Part shown: positions 6,969-11,534 of the stretch, one piece after another
Numbering within the stretch: position 1 is the first letter of the stretch
How the letters are laid out: each line of letters begins with the position of its first letter
Origin: JBEGQX01 sp041180805
GTDB lineage: Bacteria > Planctomycetota > Planctomycetia > Gemmatales > Gemmataceae
DNA: 11,534 nt
NCBI GenBank assembly: GCA_041180805.1
Contig: JBEGQX010000050.1
Span: 1-11,534 of the forward strand
Reading direction: 5' to 3'
Notes under the pieces: model-generated
Databases searched by the model: none
Told to the model about the DNA's origin: nothing
Seen by the model: only the letters and a program-made list of their open reading frames with translations
Made by a program: the position numbers and the translations under genes

Positions 6969-7715
6969 CTATTCACTAACCATGGTTCCAATAGTGTGTC
7001 CCGCGATAGCCCTTTCGATGTTGCCATCCCTTTTGAAATTGAAGACAAGAATGGGCATTTTGCCTTCCCTGCACATGCTGATGGCGGACATATCCATCAC
7101 CCGCAAATTATCTCGCAATACCTGGGTGTATGTCAACTTTTCGTAGCGTACAGCATGGGGATTCATTTCTGGATCTTCGCTGTAAACGCCATCCACCTTG
7201 GTGGCCTTTAAAAGAATTTCTGCGGAAAGTTCCCTGGCCCTAAGTGCCGCGGCGGTATCCGTGGTTACAAACGGATTGCCCGTTCCACCAGCAAGGATGA
7301 CTATGCGCCCTTTTTCCAAATGGCGGACAGCGCGCCTGCGGATGTAGGGCTCTGCGATGGTTTCCATACGAATGGCAGTTTGAAGGCGAGTTTCACAGTT
7401 CAGGCTTTCTAATGCTTCTTGCAGGGCCATGCCATTAAGCACGGTGGCAAGCATGCCCATGTAATGAGCGGAAGCTTGCTTGATGACTTCCCCGCCTGCG
7501 CTGAACTGAGCGCCACGCAAAATGTTCCCCGCGCCCACCACAATGGCTAATTGCACGCCCCGCTGGACAATTCGCTGCGCCTGGCGGGCAAAATTCAGTG
7601 TTTCATCAATGCTGATTCCAGACTTGCCAGGGGCGCAAAATCCCTCCCCGCTAAGTTTCAGGATAACGCGCTTGTATTTGGGTGTCAGGTTTGACTCTGC
7701 GAGTTCGCCATCCAT
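6969..7715 (-). CDS. pyrH: UMP kinase
   Basis: A 248-residue bacterial UMP kinase of the amino-acid-kinase fold; it converts UMP + ATP to UDP + ADP in pyrimidine nucleotide synthesis. Visible motifs are RVILKLSGEGF (Lys20 of the KLSGE motif), VVGAGNILRGA (61-69), YMGMLATVLNGMALQEAL (85-102), LAGGTGNPFVTTDTAAALRA (141-160), KATKVDGVYSEDP and RVMDMSAISMCREGKMPILVFNF. Two motif positions are unusual: Ala62 where GGGN is normal, and His84 where the family usually has Asp before the (Y/H)MGMLAT block. Everything else looks intact and functional. The ATG at 7715 is preceded by a strong AAGGAAG about 7 bases upstream. frr follows by 33 bases, while rpsB and tsf are not upstream. A near-perfect -10 box lies at 7763-7768, so the gene probably has its own promoter. 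Confidence 0.97.
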   Translation of the reverse strand: MDGELAESNLTPKYKRVILKLSGEGFCAPGKSGISIDETLNFARQAQRIVQRGVQLAIVVGAGNILRGAQFSAGGEVIKQASAHYMGMLATVLNGMALQEALESLNCETRLQTAIRMETIAEPYIRRRAVRHLEKGRIVILAGGTGNPFVTTDTAAALRARELSAEILLKATKVDGVYSEDPEMNPHAVRYEKLTYTQVLRDNLRVMDMSAISMCREGKMPILVFNFKRDGNIERAIAGHTIGTMVSE

Positions 7716-7762
7716 GAAAAATCTTCCTTGCCATGGTTTTCGAAGGATTGAAAGCTTTAGAG

Positions 7763-7768
7763 ATTATA
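7763..7768 (-). promoter_or_regulatory. Candidate sigma70-type -10 box for pyrH-frr
   Basis: The minus strand reads TATAAT exactly at 7768-7763, in the 85-base gap between the upstream PLP-enzyme gene and pyrH and 47 bases before the pyrH ATG. Transcription would start near 7756 and give a leader of about 40 bases including the AAGGAAG ribosome site. The -35 is weak: TTGCTG occurs but 20 bases upstream, and the hexamer at 17 bases is CTGGCG. The consensus -10 in a non-coding gap that precedes a housekeeping pair is the main support. Confidence 0.45.
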
Positions 7769-7800
7769 GTTGCCCATGCCCAAATCGCCAGCAAGTAATT

Positions 7801-8919
7801 CTAGCAACCAATGTCCCTGTCGCGGGCGATGATTTCCCAGGTGCCTTTGATCTGCCCTTGCGAGATCGCATAGGCAAACTTGTGCAGGGAAACAGTTGGA
7901 CAGACATGGCCCGGAATGGCAAGCAGTGGTTCTCCCAGCTTGAAATTTTCAGGGTTGGCATGTTCCAGCATCAAATGTTCTTCACTGTGTCCCAAGAATT
8001 TGAAATCGCGGTGGTGCTTGAAAAAATAGCGTTCGGGGGCTGGCTGGTCGCCGGAAACAGCTTTGTAGCCGAGATCCGTGGTGATTCTCCGGCTTCCCGG
8101 CTTGCTGATCACCCTGGTTAACAGGCCAGCGCCAAAGCGAAAGGGGGCAAGTTCCTTGAATTTGCTCATGTAATTCAGGTCATAGAGGGTGATAGTGCCT
8201 GGGGAACATTCCAAATCATCCATGTTTTGCTGGCTATACAGCAAAAAGGAAGGTGTTCCACCCGCAATAATTCGAACCGAAGGGAAACCATCTTTTTCCA
8301 GCTTGGCTTTCCATTTCAGAACTTCCGGCCAGTAACGGTTGAATTCTTTCTTACGCTCCTCAAAATCCGGGTTATGGTTGTGTCCATCGTAAGCTTGAAA
8401 GCCGATCGGTCGAAGCTTGGGCGTTTCGGCTATTTTTGCGTAAAGCTCATCCACTTTGCCTGAAAGGGGGAACCCGGTTCGGTGCATTCCTAGGTCAAGG
8501 TCCAGATAGGCATCCATGGTTGCCTGATGAATTTCACCAAGGCTTTGGGATATGGCTTGCAGGCTTTCTTCGGAATCAATGCTGATGGAAAAGCTGGTTT
8601 CAGGGTATTTGTTGCATAGGTCTACAAATCTTGGAATATTTGGCCCAAGAACCGGGTAGGCTAGGAAAACGTCTTTCACTCCACACTTTGCGAGCATTTC
8701 GCTCTCGGCAATGGTGGCTGCCTTGTGTTTGTTCAGCCCTTTGGCGAGTTGCATCTTGATGATTTCCGGACACTTGTGGGTTTTTACATGCAAGCGCAGG
8801 CGTTCCGGCTTGTTTTGCACCCACTTTAGGCAGGTATCCAGATTGTGTTCTATCTCCTCCACAAAAAATAACAGGGAAGGTGATGGTATTTCCTGCAGCG
8901 TTTTGGGTTGTTGGTTCAT
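7801..8919 (-). CDS. D-threonine aldolase/D-serine dehydratase-like PLP enzyme (D-TA family)
   Basis: A 372-residue fold-type III PLP enzyme, about the usual length of the family. The N-terminal alanine-racemase-like barrel starts IPSPSLLFFVEEIEHNL. It carries the PLP-lysine motif RLHVKTHKC (probable Schiff-base Lys46), followed by KGLNKHKAATIAESEMLAKCG. Further barrel elements are YLDLDLGMHRTGF, FQAYDGHNH and RIIAGGTPSFLLYS. The C-terminal metal-binding domain ends with IPGHVCPTVSLH. His338 and Cys340 form an HxC pair like the zinc site of eukaryotic-type D-serine dehydratase; characterised D-threonine aldolases use His and Asp. Candidate reactions are D-threonine (or another D-beta-hydroxy amino acid) cleavage to glycine plus aldehyde, or D-serine dehydration; sequence alone does not decide. 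The ATG at 8919 has AAGGA about 9 bases upstream. The gene is divergent from the esterase and separated from pyrH by 85 bases. No signal peptide is seen. Confidence 0.9.
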   Translation of the reverse strand: MNQQPKTLQEIPSPSLLFFVEEIEHNLDTCLKWVQNKPERLRLHVKTHKCPEIIKMQLAKGLNKHKAATIAESEMLAKCGVKDVFLAYPVLGPNIPRFVDLCNKYPETSFSISIDSEESLQAISQSLGEIHQATMDAYLDLDLGMHRTGFPLSGKVDELYAKIAETPKLRPIGFQAYDGHNHNPDFEERKKEFNRYWPEVLKWKAKLEKDGFPSVRIIAGGTPSFLLYSQQNMDDLECSPGTITLYDLNYMSKFKELAPFRFGAGLLTRVISKPGSRRITTDLGYKAVSGDQPAPERYFFKHHRDFKFLGHSEEHLMLEHANPENFKLGEPLLAIPGHVCPTVSLHKFAYAISQGQIKGTWEIIARDRDIGC

Positions 8920-8934
8920 GAAAGTTCATCCTTG

Positions 8935-8970
8935 CTTGAAATCGTTCTTGAATCGTGATGTTTCTTGAAT
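8935..8970. repeat. Three CTTGAA direct repeats in divergent intergenic region
   Basis: CTTGAA occurs at 8936-8940 (as CTTGAA from 8935), 8947-8952 and 8964-8969. The second and third copies share the longer TTCTTGAAT (8945-8953, 8962-8970). They sit just upstream of the D-TA gene start and within the leader or promoter zone between two divergent genes. They could be binding sites for a regulator, or chance in AT-rich sequence; spacing is uneven (12 and 17 bases). Confidence 0.3.
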
Positions 8971-8985
8971 TTGATTGCAATCCAA
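8970..8985. promoter_or_regulatory. Palindrome GATTGCATC-like (GATTGCAATC) in the divergent promoter region
   Basis: Bases 8973-8982 are a perfect 10-base palindrome, GATTGCAATC. With one mismatched pair it extends to TT...AA at 8970-8985. It lies about midway between the D-TA start (8919, minus) and the esterase start (9035, plus), where an operator for divergent genes would be expected. Its centre TTGCAA (8975-8980) can also be read as a -35 for a weak plus-strand promoter, with TACGAT at 8999-9004 after an 18-base spacer. That would put the esterase transcript start near 9011. Both hexamers match consensus at only 4 of 6 positions. Confidence 0.3.
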
Positions 8986-9034
8986 ATCTCTGGCTGATTA
9001 CGATAACGACATCCCACCCCCCAGGAAAGATGCC

Positions 9035-11251
9035 ATGAAACAAAACCTTTGTCATTTAACTCTCTTTTTATGGACTTATGCCTGTTGTCAAAACTTTTTG
9101 GCTGCCGCCGAGTTTGAGGATGTGGCCCGTGGTAATGCTGTCCGGGATCAGTATTTTCGAAATCAGGTTTCTCGCATTCGAACCAGTGCTCTGGCGGACA
9201 TTCGCACCAAAGACGACTGGCTAAGGGCTGTTCCCCGTTTAAGACAGGAATATTTTCAGATGCTTGGCCTCTGGCCGATGCCTGAAAAAACTTCCCTGAA
9301 ACCGGTGGTAACCGGAATTCACATCGAAGATGAATTCACCGTGGAAAAAGTTCAGTTTCAATCTTCGCCTGGGTTGTATGTGACTGGAAACCTTTACCTG
9401 CCACGCCGGCGAACCGGAAAAGTTCCCGCGGTCCTTTATGTTTGCGGCCATGGAAATGTGGTTGTTCAGGAAATGCGGGATGGTCGCATGGTTCCAGTTT
9501 CATACGGAAGCAAGGCGCATTATCACTACCACCCCGTATGGTTTGCCCAGAATGGCTACGCATGTTTGGCTATCGATACCTTGCAGTTGGGGGAGATCGA
9601 GGGCATTCATCACGGTACTTACAACCGTGGCATGTGGTGGTGGCAGTGCCTTGGGTACACCCCGGCGGGAATTGAATGTTGGAACGCCATCCGCGCGCTG
9701 GATTACCTGGAGACCCGTCCGGAAATTGATGGCAACAAGCTGGGAGTCACCGGTCGCAGCGGTGGTGGGGCCACTTCCTGGTGGATAGCTGCCGCGGATG
9801 AACGCATCAAATGTGCAGTACCTGTGGCTGGAATAGCAGACCTTCAGGCCCATTTGCTGGAAGGAATTGTCCCCCGGGTGAAGCCTGGTGTGATTACCGG
9901 CCACTGTGATTGCATGTACTTCTACAACTTGTATCAATGGGATTTTACCCAGCTAATAGCCCTTTGTGCGCCGCGTGCCGTCATGTTGGGCAACAGTGAC
10001 GAGGACCCGATATTTCCAGTCCCCGGGTACCAACGGATGGTTCCCAAAGTGAAGGAAATCTATGGCTTGATGGGTGCTTCGGAAAAGTTCGCCCTTTTGG
10101 AAACCAAGGGCATCCATGTGGATACCGTGGAACTTCGAAATGGAATCAATTCCTGGATGAATCGCTGGCTCAAGGGAATGGATGGCCCCAGTGCGCCGGA
10201 ACGGCCTGTGAAACTTGCCCCTCAGTTGCTCAAAGTTCTCGACCAGCAACCTGCCGATCAACTCAACACCCGTTTGCACGAAACCTTTGTGAAAACACCA
10301 TCCTGGGAATTACCTGAGGAAACTTCCCTTTTCTCGCTGGGAAGATTTCGATTGCATCGCAAGAGAAGGATTGCATCGCAGGAGGCTTCCTTTGAAAGAT
10401 GGTGGACGAATAAAAAGGATGCGACCCTGGAGAAACTCCGGGATGATGTTTTTCGAAATTGGGCATCGGGCCAATATTCCCTGAATGCCTCTTTGAATGT
10501 TCGCAAAGTTGGGGATGTGGTTTGGGGTGGTGTCAGGCTTACGGCATGGGATTTTCAAGCGGATGCGGATACACCATTAAGGCTCTTTGCGATGGCATCG
10601 GAAAGCATTGCAGCATCTGATAAAAGGGTTTTGCAACCTTTGGATGAAAAAAGCTGGCAGACCATGGTTTTAAACCTTGGCAAGGAGTTTTCTTCAATCC
10701 TTGTGGAGGGTAAAAACCTTCCTGGCAATTCAACTGAAATTCAGAAGCTTAAAGAGAAGCTAGAATCTGAAAAAGCGGAATATTTTTTCTTTGCCCCTCG
10801 AGGTATTGGGTTGACCCGTTGGAGTGATACATTTCTGGTGGATGGGAAGCCTGTTCCATTTCAGATTCGAAGGAGATTTGCGTTGCTGGGGCAAACGCTG
10901 GATGGACAACGGGTGTGGGACATACTCAGGGCGGCGCAAGTGGTAAAAAACTTCCCCGGCAAAAGTGTATTGGAATTCAAGGCGGAAGGAGAAATGGCAG
11001 CCCTGGGATTGTATGCCGGGATGTTTGAACCACAGATAGCTGCTTTTCATTTTGAAAACCTGTCTGCATCCCATTATCAGGGGCCCATATTCCTGAATGT
11101 TCTTCGTGTTTTGGATATTCCCCAGGCTTTGGCAATGCTTGCGCCCCGACCGGTGAATCTGAAATGGTCTTCCGAGGGAAATGCCCAGTCTTTTGAATGG
11201 ACAAGGAAGTTCGCCGAAAAATCCAATTGGGAAAACCTAAGCTTGGATTAG
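9035..11251 (+). CDS. Secreted acetyl-xylan-esterase-like alpha/beta hydrolase with a second, degenerate hydrolase domain
   Basis: A 738-residue exported protein. I chose the ATG at 9035 because AGGA (9023-9026) lies 8 bases upstream and it begins directly with a signal peptide: MKQN, a hydrophobic core to about residue 22, then AAA before Glu26 (likely cleavage). A TTG at 8975 would bury the signal. The N-terminal hydrolase domain (about 90-385) has VPAVLYVCGHG (oxyanion region, 130-140), the nucleophile Ser242 in VTGRSGGGATSWW, a probable acid Asp324 (or Asp322) in NSDEDPIFP and His361 in KGIHVD: a full Ser-Asp-His triad. The architecture resembles acetyl xylan esterase/dienelactone-hydrolase-like planctomycete proteins, so removal of ester groups from polysaccharides is plausible but unproven. 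A linker (about 385-480) leads to a second region ending QRVWDILRAAQVV...EGEMAALGLYAG...LDIPQALAMLAPRPV. It follows the hydrolase pattern but lacks the serine elbow. The 3' end overlaps the convergent ABC gene by 4 bases. Confidence 0.92.
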   Translation: MKQNLCHLTLFLWTYACCQNFLAAAEFEDVARGNAVRDQYFRNQVSRIRTSALADIRTKDDWLRAVPRLRQEYFQMLGLWPMPEKTSLKPVVTGIHIEDEFTVEKVQFQSSPGLYVTGNLYLPRRRTGKVPAVLYVCGHGNVVVQEMRDGRMVPVSYGSKAHYHYHPVWFAQNGYACLAIDTLQLGEIEGIHHGTYNRGMWWWQCLGYTPAGIECWNAIRALDYLETRPEIDGNKLGVTGRSGGGATSWWIAAADERIKCAVPVAGIADLQAHLLEGIVPRVKPGVITGHCDCMYFYNLYQWDFTQLIALCAPRAVMLGNSDEDPIFPVPGYQRMVPKVKEIYGLMGASEKFALLETKGIHVDTVELRNGINSWMNRWLKGMDGPSAPERPVKLAPQLLKVLDQQPADQLNTRLHETFVKTPSWELPEETSLFSLGRFRLHRKRRIASQEASFERWWTNKKDATLEKLRDDVFRNWASGQYSLNASLNVRKVGDVVWGGVRLTAWDFQADADTPLRLFAMASESIAASDKRVLQPLDEKSWQTMVLNLGKEFSSILVEGKNLPGNSTEIQKLKEKLESEKAEYFFFAPRGIGLTRWSDTFLVDGKPVPFQIRRRFALLGQTLDGQRVWDILRAAQVVKNFPGKSVLEFKAEGEMAALGLYAGMFEPQIAAFHFENLSASHYQGPIFLNVLRVLDIPQALAMLAPRPVNLKWSSEGNAQSFEWTRKFAEKSNWENLSLD
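10350..10384. repeat. Short direct repeat (16-base units, 19-base offset) inside the esterase gene
   Basis: GATTGCATCGCA occurs at 10350-10361 and again at 10369-10380; with the next four bases, 15 of 16 positions match. The 19-base offset is not a multiple of three, so the copies are read in different frames (RLHRK and RIASQ). The site falls in the linker between the two hydrolase domains. It may be a trace of a small tandem duplication; the reading frame remains open throughout. Confidence 0.6.
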
Positions 11252-11534
11252 CTGCGTGGGGCAAGGGAGTGAGGTTGTTCCATGCCTAAACTTGCGAGAA
11301 GAGATTGATTGCCCAAAAGCTCATGAATGGGGCCTTGGCCGACCACATTTCCATTCGAAATCAGAACAGCACGGGAGCAGATTTCCAAGGCCATTTCCAA
11401 GTCATGCGTTGCAATTAATTTGGTATGACTGTTTTGCTTTAGTAAGTTGATCAGGTTTCTGCGATTGCGGTGATCCAGAAATTGTGATGGTTCATCCAGT
11501 AATAAAATATCCGGGTTCATTGCCAGAAGGCCAG
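11248..11534 (-). CDS. ABC transporter ATP-binding protein, CbiO/ECF-like, N-terminal part outside window
   Basis: The frame enters from the right edge and ends at TAA (11250-11248), leaving about 94 C-terminal residues. GLLA precedes the first in-frame Met, showing that Met is internal. Walker B is ILLLDEPS, with the catalytic Glu directly after Asp. The D-loop is SQFLD, and the switch histidine lies in LIATHDLEMALEICSRAVLI. The tail GQGPIHELLGNQSLLASLGMEQPH matches the ending of CbiO-type ATPases of energy-coupling-factor importers (cobalt, nickel or vitamins). Walker A and the LSGGQ signature would be outside the window. The gene converges on the esterase with a 4-base overlap (shared TTAG) and no space for a terminator between them. 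Its transporter partners cannot be seen; the CbiO assignment is good but the cargo is unknown. Confidence 0.85.
   Translation of the reverse strand, partial: GLLAMNPDILLLDEPSQFLDHRNRRNLINLLKQNSHTKLIATHDLEMALEICSRAVLISNGNVVGQGPIHELLGNQSLLASLGMEQPHSLAPRS

Noticed and set aside
7522..8121. A 199-codon open frame on the plus strand across the pyrH-D-TA gap.
   Set aside because: It is antisense to two well-supported genes, has no recognisable domain, and its composition is what the opposite strand of coding sequence produces.
8975..9034. TTG start for the esterase at 8975.
   Set aside because: It would place 20 charged or polar residues before an obvious signal peptide; the ATG at 9035 has AGGA at 8 bases.
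9500..9937. A 145-codon minus-strand frame inside the esterase.
   Set aside because: It lies antisense to the catalytic hydrolase domain and shows no protein-like pattern.
1..11534. CRISPR array, transposase, prophage, toxin-antitoxin or other defence system.
   Set aside because: No regularly spaced repeats, terminal inverted repeats, integrase or transposase motifs, or toxin-antitoxin-like gene pairs are visible.

Overview
The window looks like a stretch of a planctomycete (Planctomycetota) chromosome. The main evidence is the DUF1501 protein at the left edge, a family greatly expanded in that phylum. It is supported by a Gfo/Idh/MocA oxidoreductase with an atypical N-terminus, a secreted acetyl-xylan-esterase-like hydrolase and a D-threonine-aldolase-type enzyme, all common in planctomycete genomes. 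Base composition appears roughly balanced and even by eye. I see no tRNA, rRNA, CRISPR array, insertion sequence or prophage gene. Species-level placement is not possible from the sequence alone.

Layout. (1) Positions 1-2507, plus strand: the 3' part of a DUF1501 gene, then 13 bases later a Gfo/Idh/MocA oxidoreductase, probably one transcript. (2) 2671-2970, plus strand: a small unrecognised protein with a possible winged-helix shape, ending tail-to-tail inside the next gene. (3) 2937-7715, minus strand, read right to left: pyrH (UMP kinase), frr (ribosome recycling factor), a PMCA-type Ca2+ P-type ATPase and a thioredoxin-like [2Fe-2S] ferredoxin. The last two overlap by ATGA. (4) 7801-8919, minus strand: a D-threonine aldolase/D-serine dehydratase-like PLP enzyme. 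(5) 8920-9034: a short divergent promoter region with a palindrome and CTTGAA repeats. (6) 9035-11251, plus strand: a secreted two-domain alpha/beta hydrolase. (7) 11248-11534, minus strand: the C-terminal end of an ABC transporter ATPase of CbiO/ECF type, cut by the window edge.

How the parts fit. pyrH-frr is a housekeeping core (pyrimidine nucleotide supply and ribosome recycling), here without the usual rpsB-tsf immediately upstream and with a near-consensus -10 box in front of pyrH. The ATPase and ferredoxin follow frr after a 70-base gap. That gap contains a terminator-like hairpin and an overlapping promoter-like sequence, so they may be only partly co-expressed with frr. The left and right plus-strand genes point to an extracytoplasmic and polysaccharide-related lifestyle.

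I did not find a clear new defence or mobile system. The points most worth checking are the coupled Ca2+-ATPase/ferredoxin pair, the extra hydrophobic pair in the ATPase M1-M2 region, two unusual residues in the UMP-kinase active-site motifs, and the apparently dead second hydrolase domain of the esterase.
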